Source of the DNA: Ureibacillus thermophilus
Lineage (GTDB): Bacteria; Bacillota; Bacilli; Bacillales_A; Planococcaceae
Length of the DNA stretch: 64,000 bases
Assembly: GCF_042657185.1 (NCBI RefSeq)
Contig: NZ_JBHSNN010000087.1
Reading direction: 5' to 3' (one strand)
A program made the position numbers and the translations under genes. Each line of letters opens with the position of its first letter. Positions within the stretch are counted from its first letter, which is position 1. Under the pieces are notes generated by a model, which was not told where the DNA came from, made no database searches, and saw only the letters and a program-made list of their open reading frames with translations. Positions 1-8,583 of this stretch are shown piece after piece.

Positions 1-1
1 A

Positions 2-1714
2 ATGTTAAAACGCGGCTATTCTGTCGGCGAAGTGGACTCTGTAACTGGGCCATTAATCGGAAGACCAAAATCCGCTACTTTCCGCACTCTAGATGTAGTA
101 GGTTTGGATACGTATATTCATGTGGCGAAAACAGTGTATGACCAAACAACAGGCGAAGAGCAAAAAATATTCGAAGTTCCAGAAGTTGTCCATAAATTAG
201 TGGAGCAAGGCGCCCTTGGAGCAAAATCCGGCCAAGGCTTTTATATGAAAAAAGGTAAAGAGATTTACGAAATTGATCCAAATACAATGGAATATGTGCC
301 TCAAAAGAAATTAAAAGCTCCATCTATAGAACTTGCAAAACAAGCAAAAGGCTTGGATAACCGTTTAAAAACTTTAGTATTTGCAAATGACCGCGCAGGA
401 GAGCTATTATGGAACATCTTTGCTCCAACATTGATTTACTCTGCTGAACTCAACGGCGTTATCGCTGACAATCTTGTGGAAATTGATAATGCCATGAAAT
501 GGGGATTCGGCTGGAGTCAAGGTCCTTTTGAAATGTGGGATGCAATCGGCGTAGAAAAATCAGTAAAACGAATGGAAGAAGAAGGGCGTACGATTCCTGC
601 ATTCGTGAAGAAATTGTTGGAGAAAGGCTATGATTCTTTCTACAAAGAAATCGATGGGCAGTTGGCGTTCTTTAATGGAGAAGATTATGAAGTAATTCCT
701 GTTAATGAAAAGTCTATCGATTTAAAGCGCTATAAGAAAAAACACGGCGTCTTAAAATCTAACCCTGGCGCGAGCTTAATTGATATCGGCGACGGCATTT
801 TGCTTCTTGAGTTCCATTCAAAATCCAATGCCATTGGACTTGATATTATTCAAATGCTCAACTATGCCATCGATGTAGTGGAAGCTGAATACAAAGGGCT
901 TGTCATCGGCAACCAAGGCAAAAACTTCTGCGTTGGGGCCAACCTTGGCATGATTTTAATGGAAGCACAAGATGACAACATTTTTGAAATTGATTATGTC
1001 GTACGGGCATTCCAAAAAACGATGCGCCGCATTAAATACTCGAAAAAACCGGTTGTTGCAGCACCATTTGGCATGACGCTTGGCGGAGGAGCGGAAGTGT
1101 GCTTGCCTGCAGCCCGCATTCAAGCTTCTACGGAAACATATATGGGGCTTGTGGAAGTAGGCGTTGGACTCATTCCAGGCGGCGGCGGAAATCTAGCACT
1201 CTATGAGAAAACTTTAGAGAATCTTCCAAATGGGGTAGACATTGATTTACAAGCGGTTGCCAATAAAGTGTTTGAAACAATCGCGATGGCGAAAGTTTCT
1301 ACTTCCGCTGAAGAAGCTCGTGAAAACAACTTCTTAGGCAAACAGGATGGCATTTCTGTAAATCCTGACCACTTGATTTACGATGCAAAACAAGTGGCAC
1401 TTCAATTATATGAATCTGGCTACAAACCACCTGTGAAGAAGAAAATCAAAGTGGTAGGAGCTCCTGGTTATGCAACGCTTCTACTCGCAGCTCAAAATAT
1501 GTACACTAGCGGCTACATTTCCGAACATGATTTAAAAATTGCGAAAAAACTTGCTTATGTCATTGCAGGAGGCCTTGTGCCATATGGAACAGAAGTGCCG
1601 GAAGAATATCTGTTAAATCTGGAGCGCCAAGCATTCTTAGAACTTGTGGCTGATCAAAAATCACAACAACGCATGCAACATATGCTCGTAACTGGAAAAC
1701 CGTTGCGCAATTAA
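2..1714 (+). CDS. fadN: 3-hydroxyacyl-CoA dehydrogenase / enoyl-CoA hydratase FadN, 5' truncated by window edge
   Basis: This is the C-terminal 570 residues of the bifunctional beta-oxidation enzyme that hydrates enoyl-CoA and oxidises 3-hydroxyacyl-CoA in the cytoplasm. The frame is open to the first base, so the start lies upstream; family members are near 790 residues. The visible part begins in the C-terminal half of the 3-hydroxyacyl-CoA dehydrogenase region (ending in the FGWSQGPFEMWD segment) and continues into a crotonase domain with the oxyanion-hole stretches GLVIGNQGKNFCVGAN and GMTLGGGAEV. It lies 26 bases before fadA and fadE, the same order as B. subtilis yusL-yusK-yusJ. Homology is recognised from sequence and synteny. 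Confidence 0.93.
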   Translation: MLKRGYSVGEVDSVTGPLIGRPKSATFRTLDVVGLDTYIHVAKTVYDQTTGEEQKIFEVPEVVHKLVEQGALGAKSGQGFYMKKGKEIYEIDPNTMEYVPQKKLKAPSIELAKQAKGLDNRLKTLVFANDRAGELLWNIFAPTLIYSAELNGVIADNLVEIDNAMKWGFGWSQGPFEMWDAIGVEKSVKRMEEEGRTIPAFVKKLLEKGYDSFYKEIDGQLAFFNGEDYEVIPVNEKSIDLKRYKKKHGVLKSNPGASLIDIGDGILLLEFHSKSNAIGLDIIQMLNYAIDVVEAEYKGLVIGNQGKNFCVGANLGMILMEAQDDNIFEIDYVVRAFQKTMRRIKYSKKPVVAAPFGMTLGGGAEVCLPAARIQASTETYMGLVEVGVGLIPGGGGNLALYEKTLENLPNGVDIDLQAVANKVFETIAMAKVSTSAEEARENNFLGKQDGISVNPDHLIYDAKQVALQLYESGYKPPVKKKIKVVGAPGYATLLLAAQNMYTSGYISEHDLKIAKKLAYVIAGGLVPYGTEVPEEYLLNLERQAFLELVADQKSQQRMQHMLVTGKPLRN

Positions 1715-1740
1715 TATAGACGAACAAAGGGGGAGTTAAT

Positions 1741-2916
1741 ATGCGCGAAGCAGTAATCGTATCAGGGGCAAGAACGCCGATCGGCAAGGCGAAAAAAGGA
1801 TCCCTTGCCCAAATGCGCCCTGATGATTTTGGTGCAATCGTTGTAAAAGAAGCAATTAAACGTTCAGGATATGAAGGAGAAATTGATGATTTAATTTTAG
1901 GTTGTGCCATGCCGGAAGCAGAGCAAGGAATGAACATAGCAAGAAATATCGGGGCATTGGCAGGACTTCCAGATACAACGCCAGCCATTACTATCAACCG
2001 TTTCTGTTCTTCTGGTCTACAATCAATTGCTTATGCAGCTGAGCGAATTATGCTTGGCCATTCAAAGGCGATTGTAGCCGGTGGAGTGGAGTCTATGAGC
2101 ATGGTGCCAATGATGGGGAACGTGATTCGTCCAAACCCTAAACTTGCTGAAGAGGCTCCGCAATATTACATGAGCATGGGGCATACGGCAGAAGAAGTGG
2201 CAAAACGCTATGGAGTAAGCCGCGAAGATCAAGATGAGTTTGCTGTTCGTTCCCATGAATTAGCTCATAAGGCGATTCAAGAAGGTAAATTCAATGATGA
2301 AATTGTTCCGATTGAAGTCGTACAGCATTATGTTGATGAAAATAATACATTGAAGGAAAAACGCTTTACGTTCTCAGTGGACGAAGGAGTGCGTCCAGGA
2401 ACAACGAAGGAAGTGTTGGCGAAATTGCGTCCAGCCTTCAGCGTAAATGGCACAGTGACAGCTGGAAATGCATCCCAAACTTCCGACGGCGCTGCAGCAG
2501 TTCTTGTAATGGACCGGGAAGAAGCTGAAAAACAAGGATTAAAACCAATGGCAAAATTTTTAAGCTTTGCTGTTGGGGGCGTTCCACCTGAAGTGATGGG
2601 AATCGGACCAATTGAAGCTGTGCCAAAAGCGTTGAAATTGGCAGGTTTGAAACAAGAAGATATCGACTTATGGGAGCTCAATGAAGCCTTTGCTTCCCAA
2701 TCCCTTCAAGTTATTCGCCATCTAGGTTTAGATATGGATAAAGTAAATGTCAACGGAGGCGCGATTGCATTAGGACATCCGCTAGGTGCAACTGGAGCCA
2801 TCTTAACATTGAAGCTGATCCATGAATTAAGAAGACAAGGCAAAAAATATGGCGTTGTGACAATGTGCATTGGCGGCGGTATGGGAGCTGCTGGCGTATT
2901 TGAAATTTTATATTAA
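1741..2916 (+). CDS. fadA: Acetyl-CoA C-acyltransferase (3-ketoacyl-CoA thiolase) FadA
   Basis: Thiolase that cleaves 3-ketoacyl-CoA with CoA to give acetyl-CoA, the last step of each beta-oxidation round. The 391 residues are the normal thiolase length. The nucleophilic Cys is at about 89 in NRFCSSGLQ, the catalytic His at about 346 in GHPLGATGA, and the second Cys at about 376 in CIGGGMGA; all key residues are present. ATG follows a clear ribosome binding site (GGGGGAG). It sits second in the fadN-fadA-fadE operon with short spacing on both sides. Confidence 0.96.
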   Translation: MREAVIVSGARTPIGKAKKGSLAQMRPDDFGAIVVKEAIKRSGYEGEIDDLILGCAMPEAEQGMNIARNIGALAGLPDTTPAITINRFCSSGLQSIAYAAERIMLGHSKAIVAGGVESMSMVPMMGNVIRPNPKLAEEAPQYYMSMGHTAEEVAKRYGVSREDQDEFAVRSHELAHKAIQEGKFNDEIVPIEVVQHYVDENNTLKEKRFTFSVDEGVRPGTTKEVLAKLRPAFSVNGTVTAGNASQTSDGAAAVLVMDREEAEKQGLKPMAKFLSFAVGGVPPEVMGIGPIEAVPKALKLAGLKQEDIDLWELNEAFASQSLQVIRHLGLDMDKVNVNGGAIALGHPLGATGAILTLKLIHELRRQGKKYGVVTMCIGGGMGAAGVFEILY

Positions 2917-2956
2917 TTCGTTTGCTAGATTTAAAACGTGATAGGGAGGAATTGAC

Positions 2957-4738
2957 ATGGTTCAAACAACTGACTTTGTAAAAGGTGGAAGCTTCTTAAT
3001 TGAAGACGTGGATTTAGAAAAAGTGTTTACACCGGAAGATTTTACAGATGAACATATCATGATTGCCAAAACGACAGAAGAATTCGTTGAAAACGAAGTA
3101 TTGCCAGTATTTGATAAATTGGAAAACCATGAATTTGAACATTCTGTAGAGTTAATGAAAAAAGCAGGGGAACTGGGGCTACTTTCCGCTGACATTCCTG
3201 AAGAATACGGCGGCTTAGGTCTTGATAAAATTACTTCAGCTCTAATTGGAGAAAAAATGTCCCGCGCTGGCGGCTTCAGCTTAACGCACGGCGCCCACGT
3301 TGGAATCGGTTCATTGCCAATCGTTCTTTTCGGCAATGAAGAACAAAAACAAAAATATTTGCCAAAACTTGCAACGGGCGAATGGATTGCCGCTTATGCG
3401 TTGACAGAGCCAGGTTCAGGCTCCGACGCATTAGGTGCCAAAACAACAGCAAAACTAAATGAAGCAGGAACTCACTATATTCTAAACGGCGAAAAACAAT
3501 GGATTACAAACTCTGGTTTTGCCAATGTATTCATTGTCTATGCGAAAGTGGATGGCGAACATTTCACTGCATTCATTGTTGAGCGCTCTTTCCCAGGCGT
3601 TTCTGTTGGTCCGGAAGAAAAGAAAATGGGGATTAAATCTTCATCCACTCGCACATTGATTTTGGAAGATGTGCCAGTTCCGGTGGAAAATGTATTATTT
3701 GAAATTGGCCGAGGCCATGTCGTAGCGTTCAATATTTTGAATATCGGCCGCTATAAATTAGGCATTGGTGCAGTAGGCGCTTCAAAACGAGCATTGGAGC
3801 TTGCCATCCAATATACAAATCAGCGCAAGCAGTTCAATACGCCTATTTCAAGCTTCAACTTAACAAAAGAAAAACTTGCTACAATGGCATCTCAGCTTTA
3901 TGCTTCTGAATCGCTTAACTACCGTACAGTAGGCTTATTTGAAGACCGTTTCAGCAAATTATCTGCCGATGAAGCAAAAGATGGCAAAGCAGTAGCAAAA
4001 GCTGTTGCGGAATATGCAATTGAATGCTCCATCGCGAAAGTGTTTGGTTCTGAAACTTTGGATTACATTGCGGATGAAGCAGTTCAACTTCACGGCGGTT
4101 ATGGTTTCATGTCTGAATATGAAGTGGAACGCATTTACCGCGACTCTCGCATCAACCGTATTTTCGAAGGTACAAATGAAATCAACCGCTTGATTGTACC
4201 AGGCACATTCATGAAAAAAGCGTTAAAAGGAGAACTTCCTTTATTGCAAGTGGCTCAAAACTTACAAGAAGAGCTGCTTATGTTGATGCCTGAAGAAGTG
4301 GGCGATGAACCATTGGCGCAAGAAAGATATCTTGTGAAAAATGCGAAGAAAATCGGCATTCTTGCTGCAGGGGTAGCTGCACAACGCTTCGGTACAAAAC
4401 TTGATCAAGAACAAGAAGTGTTGGTGAACATTGCAAACATCGCAAACTATGTATATGCAATGGAATCAACAGTATTGCGTACAGCAAAAGCTATTGAAAG
4501 AGATGGCCTTGAAAAAGCACAACAAAAATTATTGTATACGCAAATCTTCTGCCAAGAAGCCTTTGCAGAAATTGAAAAAGAAGCAAAAGAAATCATCATC
4601 GCTTCTGTGGAAGGTGACAATGCGCGCATCACGCTTTCTGCATTGCGCAAATTAACTCGCCACAATCCATACAACCTAATCTTGAAAAAACGCGAAGCTG
4701 CTGATCGCCTCATCGCAGCAGAAAAATATATCGTATAA
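2957..4738 (+). CDS. fadE: Acyl-CoA dehydrogenase FadE
   Basis: FAD-dependent dehydrogenase for the first oxidation of acyl-CoA to trans-2-enoyl-CoA. At 593 residues it is of the long FadE/YusJ type: a standard acyl-CoA dehydrogenase core of about 400 residues plus a C-terminal helical extension of about 180. The core shows AYALTEPGSGSD and QWITNSG (flavin and substrate region), QLHGGYGFMSEYEVER, and RIFEGTNEINR near the end of the core. GGGAGG-like ribosome binding site (AGGGAGG) lies before ATG. It is the last gene of the fad operon and is followed by a strong terminator. Confidence 0.95.
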   Translation: MVQTTDFVKGGSFLIEDVDLEKVFTPEDFTDEHIMIAKTTEEFVENEVLPVFDKLENHEFEHSVELMKKAGELGLLSADIPEEYGGLGLDKITSALIGEKMSRAGGFSLTHGAHVGIGSLPIVLFGNEEQKQKYLPKLATGEWIAAYALTEPGSGSDALGAKTTAKLNEAGTHYILNGEKQWITNSGFANVFIVYAKVDGEHFTAFIVERSFPGVSVGPEEKKMGIKSSSTRTLILEDVPVPVENVLFEIGRGHVVAFNILNIGRYKLGIGAVGASKRALELAIQYTNQRKQFNTPISSFNLTKEKLATMASQLYASESLNYRTVGLFEDRFSKLSADEAKDGKAVAKAVAEYAIECSIAKVFGSETLDYIADEAVQLHGGYGFMSEYEVERIYRDSRINRIFEGTNEINRLIVPGTFMKKALKGELPLLQVAQNLQEELLMLMPEEVGDEPLAQERYLVKNAKKIGILAAGVAAQRFGTKLDQEQEVLVNIANIANYVYAMESTVLRTAKAIERDGLEKAQQKLLYTQIFCQEAFAEIEKEAKEIIIASVEGDNARITLSALRKLTRHNPYNLILKKREAADRLIAAEKYIV

Positions 4739-4744
4739 TCAGCC

Positions 4745-4789
4745 AAAAAATGTCCGAAAGCCGATCACAACAGCTTTCGGACATTTTTT
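4745..4789 (+). terminator. Rho-independent terminator of the fad operon
   Basis: Inverted arms AAAAAATGTCCGAAAGC and GCTTTCGGACATTTTTT flank an 11-base loop directly after fadE. A-run and T-run lie on both sides, so it could work in both directions. Confidence 0.93.
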
Positions 4790-4888
4790 ATCCATTGGTC
4801 GGCAAACAACCCGGCTAATTATCCCACTGTTTCCTTCAATCGTTGAATGGTTACAATAGAATGTATTAAAATTTCATGAAAATTCTGC

Positions 4889-4917
4889 TTGAACACATGA
4901 TTCGAATCATGCATGAT
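4889..4917 (+). promoter_or_regulatory. Candidate promoter with a perfect 16-bp palindrome in its spacer
   Basis: A possible -35 TTGAAC (4889-4894) and -10 CATGAT (4912-4917) are separated by 17 bases. The perfect palindrome CATGATTCGAATCATG (4896-4911) fills the spacer. Its position suggests an operator for control of yusI and perhaps gcvH. The regulator is unknown, and the -10 matches only 4 of 6 consensus bases. Confidence 0.45.
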
Positions 4918-4965
4918 AAAAATAAGAGTTGATAGAAAAATCATGAAAAATAAGGAGATAAAGAA

Positions 4966-5322
4966 ATGACGCTGAAATTTATCCATTATCCAAAATGCAC
5001 CACTTGCAAAAAAGCGCAAAAATGGTTGGATGAAAACGGAATAAAATATGAAGCTATTCATATTGTAGAACAAACCCCTACAAAAGAAGAATTAAAATCT
5101 TATTGGGAGAAAAGCGGACTTCCGCTGAAAAAATTTTTTAATACATCCGGTCAAAAGTATAGATCCCTTGGCTTAAAGGATAAACTAGATGCGATGTCTG
5201 AGGAAGAGCAGTTGGAATTGCTTGCTTCAGATGGAATGTTGATTAAACGGCCTATTATAACAAATGGGGAAAAGGTGACTCTTGGATTTAAAGAGGAAGA
5301 GTTTGAAAAGGTTTGGAAGTGA
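4966..5322 (+). CDS. yusI: ArsC/Spx-family thioredoxin-fold protein YusI
   Basis: Protein of 118 residues in the ArsC/Spx/MgsR thioredoxin-fold family. A CxxC pair (CTTC, about residues 11-14) follows the first strand, and the family's usual FNTSGQKYR-like loop and RPI motif (KRPIITNG) are present. Family members are either arsenate-type reductases or RNA-polymerase-binding regulators; this subgroup has no settled function and no arsenic genes are nearby. A good ribosome binding site (AAGGAG) precedes ATG. It lies between fadE and gcvH as in B. subtilis. A palindromic candidate operator lies in its promoter region. Confidence 0.88.
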   Translation: MTLKFIHYPKCTTCKKAQKWLDENGIKYEAIHIVEQTPTKEELKSYWEKSGLPLKKFFNTSGQKYRSLGLKDKLDAMSEEEQLELLASDGMLIKRPIITNGEKVTLGFKEEEFEKVWK

Positions 5323-5387
5323 CTTGTATTCGCTAGAGAAATATGTCAAACTGTTAAAAAGATTACATATTTTATGGAGGTTAAAGT

Positions 5388-5768
5388 ATGTCAGTACCAA
5401 AGGACTTGCGTTATACTTCAGAACATGAATGGGTAAAAGTAGAAGATGGAAAAGTACGTGTAGGAATCACAGATTATGCACAATCTGAACTTGGCGATAT
5501 TGTGTTCGTGGAACTTCCTCAAGTAGGCGATGAAATTCGAGTGGGCGAGCCATTCGGTAGCGTGGAATCCGTTAAAACGGTTTCGGAATTATATGCGCCG
5601 ATTTCAGGGAAAGTGGTAGAAGTGAATGCAGAGTTGGAAGACAGCCCTGAACTTGTCAATGAATCGCCATATGAAAAAGCTTGGATGATTGTGGTGGAGC
5701 CGGAAGATGTTTCTCAAATTGAACAATTGTTGACAGCTGAAAAATATGAGGAATTGATTTCCGAATAA
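5388..5768 (+). CDS. gcvH: Glycine cleavage system H protein
   Basis: Lipoyl carrier protein of 126 residues that shuttles the methylamine group between the P and T proteins. In Bacillota it is also the entry point for lipoate assembly. The lipoylation lysine is about K63 in ESVKTVSELYAP, inside the expected beta-hairpin, with the GITDYAQSELGDIVFVELP segment before it. ATG follows GGAGG. gcvT and gcvP are not in this window, which is normal, since gcvH is often separate. lipA, which finishes the lipoyl group, is at 34894. A terminator follows directly. Confidence 0.97.
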   Translation: MSVPKDLRYTSEHEWVKVEDGKVRVGITDYAQSELGDIVFVELPQVGDEIRVGEPFGSVESVKTVSELYAPISGKVVEVNAELEDSPELVNESPYEKAWMIVVEPEDVSQIEQLLTAEKYEELISE

Positions 5769-5777
5769 GGTAGAGTA

Positions 5778-5806
5778 AACGCCAGTGCAAGAACTGGCGT
5801 TTTTTT
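5778..5806 (+). terminator. Rho-independent terminator after gcvH
   Basis: Stem AACGCCAG / CTGGCGTT with an 8-base loop, followed by a run of T. Confidence 0.9.
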
Positions 5807-5863
5807 AAAAACTTAATATAATAAATAAACAGCCTTTTTATTATCGTGCATGGGGTGAGCAAT

Positions 5864-6205
5864 ATGACGTATGAAAAATGTATTATTGTAGAAGGTCGTT
5901 CAGATATGCTGAAATTGGTCCCCATCTTAGCGGAAGAGGTGAAGATTGTTTACACGAATGGAACGATTAGCGAAGATGCCCTGTTAGAGCTCCTTGAACC
6001 ATATGAAGAATGTGAGCTTTATACTTTTTTTGATGCCGATCAATCGGGTGAAAAACTGAGGAAACTCATGAAACGGATTTACTCGGAAGCTATTCATTTA
6101 AATGTTCCAAGGACATATATGGAACTGGCGAATGCACCCCGAAAAGTGCTGGCCCAATTACTGAGAGATGCTAATTTTTCAGTTCATAAAGAATATTTAA
6201 TATAG
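5864..6205 (+). CDS. yusF: Toprim-domain-like protein YusF
   Basis: Small protein of 113 residues with a toprim-like fold signature: IIVEGRSDMLKL near the start (the conserved Glu of toprim) and the acidic FFDADQSGEK in the middle. This matches B. subtilis YusF and the RNase M5/primase-type toprim family. Its substrate is unknown. ATG at 5864 is chosen because GGGGTGAG lies just before it; the upstream GTG at 5846 has no such site. It is followed closely by yusE. Confidence 0.82.
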   Translation: MTYEKCIIVEGRSDMLKLVPILAEEVKIVYTNGTISEDALLELLEPYEECELYTFFDADQSGEKLRKLMKRIYSEAIHLNVPRTYMELANAPRKVLAQLLRDANFSVHKEYLI

Positions 6206-6208
6206 GAA

Positions 6209-6520
6209 ATGATGGAAATGGACGAATGGACAATTGAAACGTGGAAAGAAAAAGCAGAAACACATGAACTAACAGCTTTTTATTTATATACACCATTTTG
6301 CGGGACGTGTATGGTTGCTTCTAAAATGATGGAAGTGGTTGAAGCATTGCTTCCTCAAATTCCAATGGGAAAAGCAAATCTTAATTATTTGGAAGAATTC
6401 GCTTTTGAGCAGCAAATTGAAAGTGTTCCTTGTTTGATTATTACAAAAAATGGAAAAGTTTACGAAAAAGTCTATGCCTTTAAATCCGTACAAAACTTAT
6501 ATGAAAAGTTGACTTTATAG
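6209..6520 (+). CDS. yusE: Thioredoxin-like protein YusE
   Basis: Thioredoxin-fold protein of 103 residues. The active-site motif is FCGTC (Cys about 31 and 34 from this start), followed by the cis-Pro region ESVPCLIITKNGK. A third Cys directly follows the cis-Pro. It starts 3 bases after the yusF stop, so the two are probably co-translated. ATGs at 6209, 6212 and 6218 are all possible; the exact start is uncertain. Probable cytoplasmic disulfide reductase or thiol chaperone; the partner is unknown. Confidence 0.85.
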   Translation: MMEMDEWTIETWKEKAETHELTAFYLYTPFCGTCMVASKMMEVVEALLPQIPMGKANLNYLEEFAFEQQIESVPCLIITKNGKVYEKVYAFKSVQNLYEKLTL

Positions 6521-6549
6521 TTGACATCTAATAGATTCCATGATACATT
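6521..6549 (+). promoter_or_regulatory. Sigma-A promoter of the metNIQ leader
   Basis: Perfect -35 TTGACA (6521-6526), 17-base spacer, -10 TACATT (6544-6549, 5 of 6 match). Transcription would start near 6556, shortly before the S-box aptamer. Confidence 0.8.
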
Positions 6550-6571
6550 GATTTCATAATTAAATAGTCAA

Positions 6572-6749
6572 CTCTTATTAAGAGTGGTGGAGGGAAGTGC
6601 CCTATGAAACCCGGCAACCATCATAGTTAATATGATAAGGTGCCAAATCACGCAAAGTATTGATTACTTTGAAAGATAAGAGGAAGTTTTACGTATCTTC
6701 TTGGGTAGTTCAACTTCCCTTCTACTTATCAAAGTAGGAGGTTTTTTTA
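6572..6749 (+). promoter_or_regulatory. SAM riboswitch (S-box) with terminator, upstream of metNIQ
   Basis: Aptamer P1 pairs CTCTTAT (6572-6578) with ATAAGAG (6676-6682). Between them are the S-box hallmark AGAGTGGTGGAGGGA and ACCCGGCAACC stretches. An intrinsic terminator follows (stem CCTTCTACTT / AAGTAGGAGG at 6718-6741, then seven T). The arms GGAAGTT (6682-6688) and AACTTCC (6712-6718) can pair instead and would compete with P1 and the terminator. By established S-box behaviour, SAM binding should terminate transcription before metN. Confidence 0.95.
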
Positions 6750-6836
6750 TTTCATGTTATATGAATCATAAAAAATTGTAAAATTCACAAATGTAGAACG
6801 ATTACATCATTGCGGTTTGCAAAAAGGAGTACTTAT

Positions 6837-7862
6837 ATGATTGAAGTAAAAGATGTCACAAAAATATTTAAAACGAAAAGTGGACAATTAACCGCAGTTG
6901 ATCATGTCAGTTTATCCGTTCAAAAAGGTGAAATTTTCGGAATCATCGGATATAGCGGTGCCGGAAAAAGTACGCTCATTCGCCTTTTGAATGGACTAGA
7001 AAAACCATCGAGCGGTTCAGTTATTGTCAATGGTCAAGAAATTTCTTCAATTAAAGGAAAAGAATTGCGAAAAGCGCGGCAAAAAATTAGCATGATTTTC
7101 CAACACTTTAATTTGTTGTGGTCGAGAACAGTTGCGGAAAATATTGCTTTCCCGTTAGAGATTGCGGGTGTGCCAAAAGCTGAAAGAGAAAAAAGGGTAC
7201 AAGAGTTGATTGAGCTTGTTGGATTGAAAGGACGTGGAGATGCTTATCCATCCCAGCTTTCCGGCGGCCAGAAACAGCGTGTTGGGATTGCGAGAGCATT
7301 AGCCAATAATCCTGAAGTATTGCTATGCGATGAAGCTACAAGTGCATTGGACCCTGAAACAACGGACTCCATTTTGAGTCTGTTAAAAGACATAAATGAG
7401 CGTCTTGGTTTGACCATTGTGTTAATTACTCATGAAATGCACGTGATTCGAAAAATTTGCCATCGGGTAGCAGTAATGCAAGCGGGACGTATTGTGGAAC
7501 AAGGAACAGTTCTTGAAGTGTTCCGAAATCCTCAAGCGGAAATTACGAAAAACTTTGTGATGCAAGTATCCGATTTTAAAGAAACTAAAGAAGCGATTGA
7601 ACACATTTTGAAAAACTATCCAACGGGAAAAATAGTAAAACTGACTTTCGTAGGAAATACATCGGAACAGCCAGTTATTTCTTATTTAATAAAAGAATTT
7701 CAAATTGAAGTGAATATCGTCCATGGCAATATTTCCCAAACAGCGAACGGCCCTTATGGAACTTTAATTGTTCAGCTTGTTGGAGAACAGGAAAAAGTGC
7801 AAAAGGCATTAGATAAATTGCAAACGATGAACATTCAAACGGAGGTGATTGCAAATGATTGA
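6837..7862 (+). CDS. metN: Methionine ABC transporter ATP-binding protein MetN
   Basis: ATPase of the MetNIQ methionine importer, 341 residues. Walker A is GYSGAGKST (about 38-46), the signature LSGGQKQRVGIARAL, Walker B VLLCDEATSALD, and the switch His is in VLITHEM. The C-terminal 100 residues form the ACT-like NIL domain that senses methionine in MetN proteins. The start ATG at 6837 has AAAAAGGAG 7 bases upstream; a longer frame from 6810 has none. Its end overlaps metI by 8 bases. The SAM riboswitch upstream fits the substrate. Confidence 0.96.
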   Translation: MIEVKDVTKIFKTKSGQLTAVDHVSLSVQKGEIFGIIGYSGAGKSTLIRLLNGLEKPSSGSVIVNGQEISSIKGKELRKARQKISMIFQHFNLLWSRTVAENIAFPLEIAGVPKAEREKRVQELIELVGLKGRGDAYPSQLSGGQKQRVGIARALANNPEVLLCDEATSALDPETTDSILSLLKDINERLGLTIVLITHEMHVIRKICHRVAVMQAGRIVEQGTVLEVFRNPQAEITKNFVMQVSDFKETKEAIEHILKNYPTGKIVKLTFVGNTSEQPVISYLIKEFQIEVNIVHGNISQTANGPYGTLIVQLVGEQEKVQKALDKLQTMNIQTEVIAND

Positions 7863-8523
7863 GACTTTCTTTCCTAATGTCAAATGGGATATTATGTGGC
7901 AAGCAACCTATGACACGCTTTACATGACAATCATCTCTACAGCTATTACCTTCGTTCTTGGATTATTAATTGGAATTTTGCTGTTTTTGACAAGCCCGCA
8001 TCAATTATGGGCAAATAAAGTGGTGCATTTCTTGACGGGCTCTATTGTCAACATTTTCCGTTCGATTCCGTTTATCATATTAATTATTTTATTAATTCCG
8101 TTTACAAAATTTTTGCTTGGGACCATTCGCGGGGTGAATGCCGCTTTGCCGGCGTTGATTATCGGTTCGGCTCCATTCTATGCCCGCCTTGTATTAATCG
8201 CATTTAGAGAAGTGGATAAAGGTGTAATTGAAGCAGCAAGATCCATGGGAGCGAATACCTTTACAATCATTTGGAAAGTATTAATTCCAGAATCTAAACC
8301 TGCCCTCATTTCAGGTATTACGGTTACGGCTGTTGCCCTTGTTGGCTATACGGCGATGGCCGGAATCATCGGCGCCGGCGGTTTAGGAAACTTGGCCTTT
8401 TTGGAAGGTTTCCAACGAAGCCGGGAAGATGTCACACTGATGGCAACGATTTTAATTTTAGTCATTGTCTTTATCATTCAGTGGATAGGCGATATGATTA
8501 CCGCTAAAACGGACAAGCGTTAG
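7855..8523 (+). CDS. metI: Methionine ABC transporter permease MetI (MetP)
   Basis: Membrane subunit of the methionine importer, 222 residues with about five transmembrane segments. The cytoplasmic coupling motif typical of binding-protein-dependent permeases is seen (EAARSMGANTFTIIWKVLIPES). ATG at 7855 follows GGAGGTGATT, and the gene overlaps the end of metN, so the two are translationally coupled. Confidence 0.96.
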   Translation: MIETFFPNVKWDIMWQATYDTLYMTIISTAITFVLGLLIGILLFLTSPHQLWANKVVHFLTGSIVNIFRSIPFIILIILLIPFTKFLLGTIRGVNAALPALIIGSAPFYARLVLIAFREVDKGVIEAARSMGANTFTIIWKVLIPESKPALISGITVTAVALVGYTAMAGIIGAGGLGNLAFLEGFQRSREDVTLMATILILVIVFIIQWIGDMITAKTDKR

Positions 8524-8583
8524 TCGGGTGATTAGGCGAAAGCCGTTCACATAAAAAATAAAGAAGGAGAAGGAGTTATAGAT

